A stretch of DNA of 64,000 nucleotides. Source: Pedobacter schmidteae (lineage in GTDB: Bacteria; Bacteroidota; Bacteroidia; Sphingobacteriales; Sphingobacteriaceae). This document shows, one piece after another, positions 34,776 to 44,076 of the stretch (its first letter is position 1; the number at the start of each line of letters is the position of its first letter). The DNA lies in contig NZ_LS999839.1 in the NCBI RefSeq assembly GCF_900564155.1, positions 1,795,097-1,859,096 of the forward strand, given 5' to 3'. The translations under genes were made by a program, and so were the position numbers. The notes under the pieces are model-generated. The model was not told the origin of the DNA. It made no database searches and worked only from the letters and a program-made list of their open reading frames with translations.

Positions 34776-37700
34776 ATGCGCTACTCTAAATACGCAGCTC
34801 TTATATTTTTGCTCTTCAGTTGTTTAACTGTATGTTCTCAAACGGTTGTGGTAACCAGCAGGGCAGATGCTGGTCCGAATACATTGAGACAAGCATTATT
34901 GGATATTCCGGCCATCAGAACTACTCCTTATATCATCAATTTTAATCTTCCTGGTGATATGTCAAATGATGCAAACCGTACCATCAGGCTGAGGAGCCAG
35001 TTGCCTGGTATCCCTTCAAATGTAACCATTGATGGTACTTCTCAATCGGGGCTAGCCCTGGGTGTTTCTGGCGCAAAGATTATCATTGAGCCGGAAGACC
35101 CATCCATGACTCCACTTTTTAGCTCTTGTTTTACCATTGGAAATATCAATGCCACTCCGGAAATTCAGACAAGCGATGTAGAGATATATGGCTTATACAT
35201 CAGAGATTTCGCAAAGATTACCAGTATCCAAAATACCAGTATCCAGGCTTCCGGAATTATTGTTGATGCCAGGGCAAAGAACATAAAAATTGGTGCCCCC
35301 GGCAAAGGGAACGTGATCAGCGGAAACCAGAACGGGATTGCCATACGCTCCGTAACCAGTTACTTCAATACGCAGCCACTTACCGATATCAACATCAGGT
35401 CCAACATCATCGGACTGCATTATGACGGTTTAAGTGCAAGATCTAATTTTAACGGAATTAATGCTATAGATTTCAGAGATGGGACCATAACTATTGGTGG
35501 CGACAATGCCGGAGATGGTAACCTGATTTCTGCCAATAAAATCAATGTCGATATCAAACGGTCATTTTCGGGTAACGCTCGTTTTTCTTTAAACGTTGTA
35601 AATAATAAAATCGGAACAGATCATACCGGAAGCGTAGATTTTCACGATATAAACTTGTTTAATGTCCCTTCAGCCGTTGAAATAAGCGGATTAAAAGTAG
35701 ATGTATTTAATACAGATTTATATGTGCGCGACAACCTGATTTCGGGAAACCGGACTACAGGTCTTTCTATTGCCAATGCCGATTTTGTGGTAACCGGAAA
35801 TAGTATTGGTACAGGAAAACTGGGCACCGAGGATTTGGGAAATGGGATTGGGATTAAAATTGAAACCGGGGCCGTAGGATTTATTGGTGGCGATACAGAT
35901 GCGAAAGCGAATAAAATAGCCAATAATGAGTTTGGCATTGAGTCGCTTTCTGCCAAGCCCATTACCATTACCCGCAATAGTATGTATTGTAATAAAAAGT
36001 CTGGAATAGGTAAGACACAGAATATTGCCCAGCCCTATGTTCAGATTCTGATCACAAGGCCCAACTTTCTTTCGGGAAAGGCTACCGAAAATTCAACCAT
36101 CGAGCTTTTTTATACAGAGAATTGCAATGGACTATGCGAGGGGAAAGAGCTTTTTGGTACAGCACTTACCGGTAGTGACGGAAGGTGGACTTATTCTGGC
36201 ACTATAAGTAGAAAGGTTACTGCCACCGCAACGGTTTTGAATTTGACCACGTCGCCTTTCTCTACAGCAGAAGTTTTAGATAACGAGATTGTAAGAGAGC
36301 CAGTTACCTGTAATGGAAATGGCTCCATTAAAGTGCCGGAGCCCAGAGAAGGAATTACATTCATATGGAATAAGGTTTTGGGCGATGGCACCCGTGTTTA
36401 TCTTGGCAATACCCAGGAAATCCTGGGCCTGACGGAAGGTTCCTATGAGCTGATTACCAATGATGGCTGTAGGGAAATTAAACATAGTCTTTTGGACATC
36501 AGAGATCAGAAACTTACCGACCTGGTGGTGAACTGGCCTGCACCTCAATGCGGACAAACTTCATTTACCTTTTCGGCATCCGTACAAAGAGGCCAGGGAA
36601 CCAAAACATTTCAGTGGCTTGACCAGGCAGGGAACGTGGTAAGAACAGGCACGCCGGTAACCATGGGGCCGGGGACTTATAAACTGGTGGTAAAGGATCA
36701 GGCAAATTGCGAACGGAGTGAGCAGGGCCCGGAAATAAAACTACGGCCAACGCCTACTATCATTAGTTCAGTAGCGCCTACCCCTGCCAGGTGCGGCTTC
36801 CCAGATGGAGCCATTACCGGGCTTACCATTGGCACACCAACAGGAACGGTTACTTATAAATGGAATATGTACAATCCTACTGTTCCTCCTTTTATTGGAG
36901 CAGAGGTTGGACAACAATTGGAGCTGACCGGAGTGGAAGGCGGGCAATATATGCTTACTGTGACCGATCAGGGAACCTGTTCGCCGGTAACCAGAATTTT
37001 TACCATTCCGATTATAAAGTCTGTCATTATCAGTACAGCCCAAACTACCAGGGCCACCTGTAACAAAGCCAACGGAAGTATTTTCGGCGTTACAGTAACC
37101 GAGGCTAATTACATTCAATGGCTTAGCCCAACAGGAGCTATTTTAGAAGAAGGCGCTTATTCTCCGGGACAGTCCTTGCTACTGAAAGATCTTGCTCCCG
37201 GTACATATACCTTAAAGGCACGGAATACTGTTACAGGTTGTAACGATACCCGAACTTTCCAGGTTGATCAAACCCTGCCAACCGTTTATAGTTTGACAGA
37301 ACGGGTAACCCCGGCTACCTGTGGATTGAACAATGGCCGGATTAATTTAGTTTTTACCACGGCAAACCCACAGCGGTTTGAATGGAGGGACGACAACGGC
37401 AACATTTTGCCTGGAGGAACATTTAATGAGATAAAAGACCTGGCAAATGGTAGCTACAGGTATTTCACCTATGATGTTAACAATTGTGTGCTGGAGTTCG
37501 GGCCATTTGTAGTAGAAAGAATTCCGATATTGTCCATCACGCCGGCGAGTGGATTGGCCACAAATGATGGCTGTAGTTTGTCGCGTGGATCTGTCAAGGG
37601 GGTTAGATATAACGGTGGTGTTGAACCCTATACCTTTACCTGGGTAAATGAAACAGGCACCCAGGTTTATACAGGGCCTACACCAGATCTGATTGGGGTA

Positions 37701-38309
37701 CCAGCCGGAAAATACAAAATGGTACTGACGGATGCAACCAGTTGCGGACGTATAGAGAGTTCGGATTATTATACCGTAGAAAATCCATCTTTCCCTATTG
37801 CTACACCTGTGGCTAATGATATGCGGGTGTGTTATGCTACCGAGATCATGATAAAAGTACTGGCCCCGGAAGAGGGAACCTACCAATTGTATCGGGATGC
37901 TACAGATGCGACCCCGACAATGGAAAGCGCCAATGGGATATTTATTTTTAAAGTCAGCAAAACCGGTGACTATGTCATTCGCCGCAAACTGGGTACCTGC
38001 TATAGCGATTTTACGCCAGTACACATTGAAGTGACCAACGATAACCTGGAGATCAAAAATACCATGACCCCTAATGGCGATGGAATGAATGACTTCTGGA
38101 TGATTACCGGTTTGCCGGATCATGCAGATATCAACATTAAAATTTATACCCGAAGCGGTCAGTTGGTATATGAATCCGTTGGGCCTTACAACAAACCTTT
38201 CGATGGACGTTTCAGAGGTAAGGATCTGCCGGCGGGGGCTTATTATTATCGTATCGACTTAAGGGCCGATTGTAAACCGATAGCGGGTAGCATTACACTT
38301 TTGAGATAG
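34776..38309 (+). CDS. T9SS type B cargo with beta-helix and CHU_C domain
   Basis: A 1,177-residue secreted protein. The signal peptide ends near 'CLTVCSQ'. Residues ~25-430 form a right-handed beta-helix (TIDGTSQSG; repeated 'NLISANKI', 'NVISGNQNGIAI', 'VTGNSIGTG'), as in bacterial surface and polysaccharide-binding proteins. The middle has Ig/PKD-like repeats such as 'RATCNKANGSIFGVTVTEA' and 'PATCGLNNGRI', each with a Cys. The C-terminus 'NTMTPNGDGMNDFWMITGLP' to 'AGSITLLR' is the gliding-motility-associated type B sorting domain. It is convergent with a second PorP/SprF gene 19 bp away, the likely export partner. Confidence 0.9.
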   Translation: MRYSKYAALIFLLFSCLTVCSQTVVVTSRADAGPNTLRQALLDIPAIRTTPYIINFNLPGDMSNDANRTIRLRSQLPGIPSNVTIDGTSQSGLALGVSGAKIIIEPEDPSMTPLFSSCFTIGNINATPEIQTSDVEIYGLYIRDFAKITSIQNTSIQASGIIVDARAKNIKIGAPGKGNVISGNQNGIAIRSVTSYFNTQPLTDINIRSNIIGLHYDGLSARSNFNGINAIDFRDGTITIGGDNAGDGNLISANKINVDIKRSFSGNARFSLNVVNNKIGTDHTGSVDFHDINLFNVPSAVEISGLKVDVFNTDLYVRDNLISGNRTTGLSIANADFVVTGNSIGTGKLGTEDLGNGIGIKIETGAVGFIGGDTDAKANKIANNEFGIESLSAKPITITRNSMYCNKKSGIGKTQNIAQPYVQILITRPNFLSGKATENSTIELFYTENCNGLCEGKELFGTALTGSDGRWTYSGTISRKVTATATVLNLTTSPFSTAEVLDNEIVREPVTCNGNGSIKVPEPREGITFIWNKVLGDGTRVYLGNTQEILGLTEGSYELITNDGCREIKHSLLDIRDQKLTDLVVNWPAPQCGQTSFTFSASVQRGQGTKTFQWLDQAGNVVRTGTPVTMGPGTYKLVVKDQANCERSEQGPEIKLRPTPTIISSVAPTPARCGFPDGAITGLTIGTPTGTVTYKWNMYNPTVPPFIGAEVGQQLELTGVEGGQYMLTVTDQGTCSPVTRIFTIPIIKSVIISTAQTTRATCNKANGSIFGVTVTEANYIQWLSPTGAILEEGAYSPGQSLLLKDLAPGTYTLKARNTVTGCNDTRTFQVDQTLPTVYSLTERVTPATCGLNNGRINLVFTTANPQRFEWRDDNGNILPGGTFNEIKDLANGSYRYFTYDVNNCVLEFGPFVVERIPILSITPASGLATNDGCSLSRGSVKGVRYNGGVEPYTFTWVNETGTQVYTGPTPDLIGVPAGKYKMVLTDATSCGRIESSDYYTVENPSFPIATPVANDMRVCYATEIMIKVLAPEEGTYQLYRDATDATPTMESANGIFIFKVSKTGDYVIRRKLGTCYSDFTPVHIEVTNDNLEIKNTMTPNGDGMNDFWMITGLPDHADINIKIYTRSGQLVYESVGPYNKPFDGRFRGKDLPAGAYYYRIDLRADCKPIAGSITLLR

Positions 38310-38328
38310 GGCTAAAAGGGTAAGCTGA

Positions 38329-39339
38329 TTAAAACTGGCGGGTAGAACATTTTACATCGTAACGGTTATTGAGCAAAATGCCCAATACAATTTCATGCGT
38401 TCCGTTGTTAACCGATCTTAATGCCGATGTTGTCACGTCATAAGAGTAGCTGATGTTGACTAGTGAAGCTACGTTGAAACCTGCAAGTGCCGAAAAGGAA
38501 TCATTGTTCCTGTAGCTACCGCCAATCCAGAATTTGTCCTGATAGGCAATTTTCAGGTTGGCATCAACTGTAGTGGGGGCGCTTAGCCAGTAAGTTAGTA
38601 AGGTAGATGGAATGAGCGCGATATCCTCATCGACAAAAAACTTGTAGCCGGCAGTACCATAAAATGTAGTGGTTTGATAAGCCGGTAAATTGCTTTGTCT
38701 GTTGGGCGTTTTTGACCGGTAACCCAAAATCTGTTTGGCAGAGGCACCCACAAAAAACCTTGGACTGTACAACCATAAACCTCCGCCAACATCAGGTCTT
38801 ATTTTATTGTTGTAGTCGGCGGACAAAAGCGGGTCGGCGGTATTGTCTACCGTAATATTGGCCACGTCAATACTGGTGGAGGCTATTCCGGCAGAAATAC
38901 CTACGGATAGATTGACATCATAGCTTAAGCCCAGGTGATAAGCATAGGTGGCATTTACATTGGTTTGCCTTATCCTTGCCGCTTTATCTGTGATGGCATA
39001 AAAGCCAATTCCATGATGAGGTTCGGCCGAGGTATAGGAGTTGACATAGCTGCGGCTCAAAGGATTGTATCCTGCGCCTGAAAAGGAGTTCACCGAGCTC
39101 CTTACAAAGTCCTGCCCAATTGGGGCATGAATGGAAATATATTGTGTAACCGGTGCCCCTTCCAGTCCTTTCCATTGGTTTCTGTAACCCAGTTTCAGAT
39201 CGGTATAATTGTCTATCCCTGATATGGCGGGGTTAATTAAATAATTATTGAAGATATATTGCGTAAAACGGGGATTTTCCTGCCCATAGCTCAATGCGCT
39301 GATCAAAAGCAATAAAGAGAGGTTAAGAAATGATTTCAT
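38329..39339 (-). CDS. PorP/SprF family type IX secretion membrane protein (second copy)
   Basis: A 336-residue outer-membrane beta-barrel with a signal peptide (MKSFLNLSLLLLISALSYG) and the family opening 'NPRFTQYIFNNYLINPAISG'. It is clearly diverged from the copy at 31586 but has the same fold signature. It converges with the type B cargo gene at 34776-38309, which suggests a dedicated cargo/anchor pair even though the two are on opposite strands. Confidence 0.93.
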   Translation of the reverse strand: MKSFLNLSLLLLISALSYGQENPRFTQYIFNNYLINPAISGIDNYTDLKLGYRNQWKGLEGAPVTQYISIHAPIGQDFVRSSVNSFSGAGYNPLSRSYVNSYTSAEPHHGIGFYAITDKAARIRQTNVNATYAYHLGLSYDVNLSVGISAGIASTSIDVANITVDNTADPLLSADYNNKIRPDVGGGLWLYSPRFFVGASAKQILGYRSKTPNRQSNLPAYQTTTFYGTAGYKFFVDEDIALIPSTLLTYWLSAPTTVDANLKIAYQDKFWIGGSYRNNDSFSALAGFNVASLVNISYSYDVTTSALRSVNNGTHEIVLGILLNNRYDVKCSTRQF

Positions 39340-39430
39340 TTTTTTCAGATGGCCGTTTATTGTTCAATTATAACATAAATTTTGTGTATAACGAGCATTT
39401 AAAATAAATTCTTTAATTTAGGCGTTAATT

Positions 39431-39619
39431 ATGTATGCTGAAGCGCAAATCAAACTCATAGCAGACACCCTGCTACCGGACTTTATTCCTAAAAATTCTG
39501 AAGAAAAAGAGCTTACTTTCCATTTTACCATTCCGCCAAACAAAAGTTATAAGGTATACTATCAAAAGAATATAAAAAATGAATGGGATTTTATTCGTTT
39601 CGAACCGGTAGAAAGCTGA
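39431..39619 (+). CDS. Small hypothetical protein
   Basis: 62 residues, no signal peptide or membrane helix. The composition is ordinary (acidic N-terminal half, then 'ELTFHFTIPPNKSYKVYYQK'), which looks protein-like and beta-rich. No family recognised. It is divergent from porP/sprF. No promoter or clear ribosome binding site helps, so it could still be a chance frame. Confidence 0.55.
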   Translation: MYAEAQIKLIADTLLPDFIPKNSEEKELTFHFTIPPNKSYKVYYQKNIKNEWDFIRFEPVES

Positions 39620-39908
39620 AGAATGAATGGATAAGTTGTACTGAGCAGGTTTGCATTTTTAATTCAACATTGTGAGTAATTTTTGCCCCCTTTTTGTTTT
39701 TGCATCAGCATTGGTTTTCGGATTGCGAGAGATTTTTTTAGCTGAATTGAAGAGGAGGGCTGCTGAAAATACTGCCATCCAACCTTGGAAGTGGAATAAT
39801 TTGCCGCTCAATGGGTTTCCAAAGCTTCGCAGGCGCTGTTTTAGCGGCTTGAAATAAGAACGGGGTATGGTAATTGCCTGATCCATTGAACATCTATATC
39901 TTATAAAA
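39620..39908. other. 289-bp stretch without a convincing gene
   Basis: A 61-codon plus frame (39672-39857) and a longer minus frame (39659-40162) cross here. The minus frame is mostly a shadow of the GAF gene. Neither has a recognisable domain or start signal, so I leave the stretch unassigned. It may hold a gene remnant or a dispersed repeat. Confidence 0.35.
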
Positions 39909-40427
39909 TTGGAAAAGAAAATAAGGAAAAGTATTGCGCCGGATGAAAAATCAGGATCAGAGAAGCTAAACGCATACAGAATTTTATATACCAGGTCGAC
40001 AAAGTTTTTTGATGAGTTGGCTAAGCTTACCGCTACTACGTTTAATGTGCAGATTGCCGTGATAAACTTTGTTGACCAGGACAGTGTGTGGAGAAAAGAG
40101 GGGCAGCCGTCATGCTGCCCTCCGGGTTTGCATAAAGAAACCAGTATATGTTCGCTGGCCATCTTAAGTGAATGCCTGGGTACATTTGAGGGACTTTCTG
40201 CTGCTCCAAAATTGATGACAAATGCTTTAATTGCGGGTGAGCTGGGTATGAACTTTTATGCTGCTGCGCCTGTTTTTACTGATGAGGGCATTCAGGTAGG
40301 CACGGTTTGCATCGTGGATAAAGCACATCGAAACTTTCTCCCTCAGGAACAGGAAAAACTGGAATGGGTAGCCCAAATGATTCAAAAAGAAATGAACAAA
40401 CGAACTGCCCAAAGGGTTTGTGCATAA
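39909..40427 (+). CDS. GAF domain protein
   Basis: A 172-residue cytoplasmic protein. A single GAF domain fills residues ~35-160 (FFDELAKLTATTFNVQIAVI, 'FVDQDSVWRKEGQP', 'FYAAAPVFTDEGIQVGTVCIVDK'), a small-molecule or redox/light sensing fold with no output domain attached. A Cys-Cys pair (SCCPPG) and a further Cys (SICSLAIL) lie in the pocket region and could bind a cofactor, but this is speculative. The start is a TTG codon at 39909; there is no upstream ATG before the in-frame stop, so a rare start is likely. Confidence 0.82.
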   Translation: MEKKIRKSIAPDEKSGSEKLNAYRILYTRSTKFFDELAKLTATTFNVQIAVINFVDQDSVWRKEGQPSCCPPGLHKETSICSLAILSECLGTFEGLSAAPKLMTNALIAGELGMNFYAAAPVFTDEGIQVGTVCIVDKAHRNFLPQEQEKLEWVAQMIQKEMNKRTAQRVCA

Positions 40428-40455
40428 ACCCGAAGCTGAAATAACATAAAGCGGT

Positions 40456-40490
40456 CGTCATCCTGAATTGCTGAATTCAGCATGATGAAT
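40456..40490. repeat. Palindromic REP-like element, copy 1
   Basis: CGTCATCCTGAAT (40456-40468) is followed by the perfect palindrome TGCTGAATTCAGCA (40469-40482) and ATGAT. The same 13-mer occurs at 52628 next to another dyad. Both copies lie just downstream of plus-strand genes. Confidence 0.5.
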
Positions 40491-40512
40491 TGAGTAGTCC
40501 CGCAAATAGTAT

Positions 40513-40562
40513 AAAAAAGGTGTTGTCTGGTTAAATTGTTTAACCGAACAACACCTTTTTTT
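40513..40562 (+). terminator. Rho-independent terminator after the GAF gene
   Basis: AAAAAAGGTGTTGT..GGTTAAA (40513-40535) pairs with TTTAACC..ACAACACCTTTTTT (40539-40561), interrupted by one 2x2 internal loop, and ends in a seven-base T tract. It lies 85 bp after the stop codon. Confidence 0.85.
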
Positions 40563-40691
40563 ATGGGCAGTCACTTTCTTTTTCTTTTAAATTATCTTTT
40601 TTGTGATTTGATTATGAAATAAAGAAATTAATATTTAATATTGAGTTACTTAATTTAACCAAATAATTATTTTGTAATTAAATATTAAATT

Positions 40692-43600
40692 ATGACGAGA
40701 TCTTCATTTTTTTGTTTAAAACTGATGACGACCCTGTTTTTCCTTGGGTTGATGCATTGCACTGCAATTGGGCAAAGCTGGATGGCAGGCTATCAATTCC
40801 GTAAAAAGATTACGATTGATAAATCTAAAGTGACCGGCCCATCCAATCTGTTAAATTTTAATGTACTAATTGAACTGGAGGATGAGGCATTAAAATATAT
40901 GTCCGAATGTGGCCCGGTATTACAAAGTATCAGTAGTTTGCCGATATCTTTTGCCACAAAGACCCACTCTGATGTACCGATAGGTTTTCAGGTGGACAGT
41001 TACGAACCCGAGAAGGGGAAATTGAGCTGTTGGGTACAGGTAGCGGAACTGATTGCGGCCGGAAGCCCAGGACTGAATGAATTGTATTTTTATTATGGAG
41101 GATATGGTATCCATGATCCTTTTTCGGTAGCTGCCAGGGCAATATGGCCTGCTGCCTACCAGCAGGTATGGCATATGAATGCTGATAATGGTGGTGTACT
41201 TAGCCGCAGTGCCAATCACAGTTCGGGAAATAATGTCGTGGGGAGCCCGGGGATGATAATGGCTAATTTTTCGGCAGGAAGGATAGGACAAGGCGTTCTT
41301 TTTGACGGTGTTGGCCATGGAATGATGGTGGCGGCCGACACCAATACCATGACCAGCATCAGTACCTGGGTAAATGTTGGTCGATTGGGAACGGAGCAGA
41401 TGATTCTGGCAAACGATAGTGCCGGAAGTGGGTATCGAATTAAAATAAATGCAGCTGGCCACCTGGTTTTTGATGTTTTGAATGACGGGTTGACCAGTAG
41501 GCATACTTCCATAGCTGCGTTGACCTTAAACACCTGGAATTACCTGATGCTGGTTTTCAGCAACAGGCAGAAAAAAATCTATATTAATGGTCTGTACAGT
41601 GGTGGTGGTGCCGGCGGCGCAGCCGCAAAGATGGGGCGAGGTGCTGCAATCAGCATAGGTATAAGTAAGCAAAACGATAGTCACTTTAAGGGTGCAATTG
41701 ACGAATTGAGGATATTGAATGTTGAAAAAAGTTTAGACTGGATGCTCACTGAATACAGAAATCAGCGGGCTCCTGCCAGCTTTATCAGTTCCTCGATGCC
41801 GGAAACTAATCCGCTGCAGATCGTTGTTGCAAAGGAGTTTACAAATGCAAATGGAAGTGGTAATTGGGCTGAACAAGGCAACTGGAGTGATGGTGTATTG
41901 CCTGGCAGGTATTCCAATGTCATCATTGGAACGGGGCAGTCGGTGCAAATTATGGCCGGAAACCCTGTGTCTATAAACCGGCTCAGGCTGGAAAGCAATG
42001 CCTCTTTAACTTTAAACAGCGATCTGGAGCTGAACTGTACCGCCCAAATTGCTGCGGCTGCCAGCATCGTACTCCATGATGATGCACGGCTGGTTGTAAA
42101 AAAAGATATGGTCAACGATGGCTCAATTGTTTCGGGGCAACAACAGGGTGAACTGGTGTTTCGTGGAGATGAGGCTTTACAAACGTTTTCTGGATCGGGT
42201 ATAGTGACAGTTTCCGGTGTTCTGGTTGATATGGTCACGCCCGACCGGCAAGTTATACTGCAATCGCCCATAAGCGTAACCAAACAACTTTTGCTGAAAA
42301 GAGGTACATTAAATGCAAATGGCAGACTTACTTTATTGGCGATGGGGCCAACAAGCTATGGCTCGCTAATGCCGGTTGATGACATTTTTAATGCGGGAAT
42401 TATTGGCGAGGTTAAGGTTCAGCATTATGTAGATGGAGATTTTCTAAGCCCCTCAACCGCCAGGGGCTGGTGGTTGCTCAGTTCGCCGGTTTTCCAGATT
42501 CCGGGTAGCCCAAGGGCATTTAACCTCAACGCTGTTCAGGAAAGCATTTTTGTAACGGGGCCGGCCCCGTTACAAAATGGATTCGATCCCTCTCCAAATA
42601 ATAAGTCTAGTATTTATACTCACAATCAGGCCTTGGCCGGAACACTTTCGCAGAAATATACCGGAATACCCAATATGGCTGTCAGAATTCCATGTGGTAG
42701 GGGATTTTATGCGTTTTCGAGAGGTAGCCGTTATGTAACCGGGGCTTATCAACAGCAGCTACAGGGGCCTGTCTTTTCCAATCCCCAGCCCTATAAAATT
42801 ACTTACAGTGGAAACCTGTTTACGGGTATGCTCAAAATGGATCTCAGTAATCTGAATAGCGGGGCAGAGGGCGACGGATATCATCTCCTCGGAAATCCTT
42901 ACGCTTCGGGCATAAGCTGGGGCGCATTAGGTAAAGTAAACTTGCAGCCTTTTGTTTGGGTATTTGACCCCAGAAATAATGCCTATCTGGTAACCGATGA
43001 TCCTGAATATGTCATTCATTCGGGAAAGGGCTTTTTTGTAAGGGTAGCCAGTGGCCATGTCATGGGGGAACTTACCTTTACCGAGAGCGCAAAATATGTG
43101 ATACCTACTATAGCACAAAATAGGCTGGCATCCAGTCAGTTGAAATTGGCGGGGAATAAGGAAGAAACCAGACTGAAAATAAGCATAAGCAGGTCGGGCC
43201 TGTCGGACGATTATACCTTGCGGTTGCATTCCAAAGGAAATGATGCGATTGATGATGCGGATGCGGCGAAAATAGGTGAGGGATACTTAAGTATAGCAGG
43301 GTTAACCGCAGATGGGATTAAACTGGCCATTGATACACGTGCAATAGATACCACCATCAGATCCATTCCTTTATTTGTGAAAGGTTGGGCCAACGGTACC
43401 TATACCCTGAGCTTAAAAAGTATGGGGAACAGTAAGACGGAGCTGAAGTTGAAAGATCACTACCTGAATTTGCAACGTGTTGTTGCCAACGACGCTCTGG
43501 AATACCCGTTTTATATTGATATCGAAAATAAGCAGACCTTTGGGAGTGCTCGTTTTTCCCTAATCATAGAACAGGCAAAAGCAACCACCCCGCTGAAAAA

Positions 43601-43868
43601 GGAGAAAAACGAGAACATTTTTATCTATCCCAACCCGGTAAATGAGCGGTTGTTCCTGAAATCAACCCAACAAACTTTACGAAACCTGCAGGTCGTTGTC
43701 CGGACCATTGCGGGACAAATCGTATGGCGTACTGAGCTGCCCTTACTGGAACCGGGCATGCAGACGGGGTTGCCCTGTCATCAACTCCATAGTGGTGTAT
43801 ATGTTTTACAGTTGTTTGATCCGCAGAAAAATAAAACTATCGTTTCTTTCAAAGTGATTAAAAACTAA
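40692..43868 (+). CDS. T9SS type A cargo with DUF2341 and LamG-like domains
   Basis: A 1,058-residue secreted protein. After the signal (ends 'HCTAIGQ') it begins 'YQFRKKITIDKSKVTGPSNL', a DUF2341 domain (~30-150). A LamG/concanavalin-like domain follows (~165-350, 'ISTWVNVGRLGTEQMILAND' ... 'FKGAIDELRILN'), then 'GNWAEQGNWSDGVLPG' repeats of beta-solenoid type, and a long beta-rich part. The end 'IFIYPNPVNERLFLKS ... GVYVLQLFD' is the T9SS type A sorting domain, which is cleaved on the surface and linked to A-LPS or released. It abuts the 60-residue PID-CTERM-like peptide gene (TAA-ATG), so the two are likely coupled. Confidence 0.88.
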   Translation: MTRSSFFCLKLMTTLFFLGLMHCTAIGQSWMAGYQFRKKITIDKSKVTGPSNLLNFNVLIELEDEALKYMSECGPVLQSISSLPISFATKTHSDVPIGFQVDSYEPEKGKLSCWVQVAELIAAGSPGLNELYFYYGGYGIHDPFSVAARAIWPAAYQQVWHMNADNGGVLSRSANHSSGNNVVGSPGMIMANFSAGRIGQGVLFDGVGHGMMVAADTNTMTSISTWVNVGRLGTEQMILANDSAGSGYRIKINAAGHLVFDVLNDGLTSRHTSIAALTLNTWNYLMLVFSNRQKKIYINGLYSGGGAGGAAAKMGRGAAISIGISKQNDSHFKGAIDELRILNVEKSLDWMLTEYRNQRAPASFISSSMPETNPLQIVVAKEFTNANGSGNWAEQGNWSDGVLPGRYSNVIIGTGQSVQIMAGNPVSINRLRLESNASLTLNSDLELNCTAQIAAAASIVLHDDARLVVKKDMVNDGSIVSGQQQGELVFRGDEALQTFSGSGIVTVSGVLVDMVTPDRQVILQSPISVTKQLLLKRGTLNANGRLTLLAMGPTSYGSLMPVDDIFNAGIIGEVKVQHYVDGDFLSPSTARGWWLLSSPVFQIPGSPRAFNLNAVQESIFVTGPAPLQNGFDPSPNNKSSIYTHNQALAGTLSQKYTGIPNMAVRIPCGRGFYAFSRGSRYVTGAYQQQLQGPVFSNPQPYKITYSGNLFTGMLKMDLSNLNSGAEGDGYHLLGNPYASGISWGALGKVNLQPFVWVFDPRNNAYLVTDDPEYVIHSGKGFFVRVASGHVMGELTFTESAKYVIPTIAQNRLASSQLKLAGNKEETRLKISISRSGLSDDYTLRLHSKGNDAIDDADAAKIGEGYLSIAGLTADGIKLAIDTRAIDTTIRSIPLFVKGWANGTYTLSLKSMGNSKTELKLKDHYLNLQRVVANDALEYPFYIDIENKQTFGSARFSLIIEQAKATTPLKKEKNENIFIYPNPVNERLFLKSTQQTLRNLQVVVRTIAGQIVWRTELPLLEPGMQTGLPCHQLHSGVYVLQLFDPQKNKTIVSFKVIKN

Positions 43869-44051
43869 ATGAATATGAAATATATTTTGTGCCTGCTGCT
43901 CTTATTGTGTTGGGTGATGACCACAACAGCGAATGACCCGGGCTTACCTGGGGAGGATCCCGATGTTCCGCTAGACGGAGGAATAAGCCTGTTGCTACTG
44001 ACAGGGGCAGCATATGGCGTACGTGAAATCCGCCGACAGCGAAAAAACTAG
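43869..44051 (+). CDS. Small PID-CTERM-like sorting-signal peptide
   Basis: A 60-residue precursor with a signal peptide (MKYILCLLLLLCWVMTTTA), a short acidic linker (NDPGLPGEDPDVP), the motif PLDGG, a hydrophobic stretch (ISLLLLTGAAYGV) and a basic tail (REIRRQRKN). Motif, membrane span and basic end together have the tripartite layout of LPXTG and PEP-CTERM signals, and match my memory of the PID-CTERM domain of Bacteroidetes. Almost nothing remains after signal removal, so the mature product would be a ~15-residue peptide plus membrane anchor. The start codon follows the upstream stop with no gap; an ATG two codons later is possible. Confidence 0.7.
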   Translation: MNMKYILCLLLLLCWVMTTTANDPGLPGEDPDVPLDGGISLLLLTGAAYGVREIRRQRKN

Positions 44052-44076
44052 CCGGAAGCAAATGGGCAATGTTGGA

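Noticed and set aside
37347..38123. 258-codon minus-strand frame opposite the 1,177-residue cargo gene
   Set aside because: It lies wholly within the CHU_C-type cargo coding region; the His/Tyr/Cys-rich translation is typical of an antisense shadow.
39659..40162. 167-codon minus-strand frame across the GAF gene and the gap before it
   Set aside because: Most of it is antisense to the GAF domain. Only its last third lies in non-coding sequence, and that part is noted as unexplained rather than called a gene.
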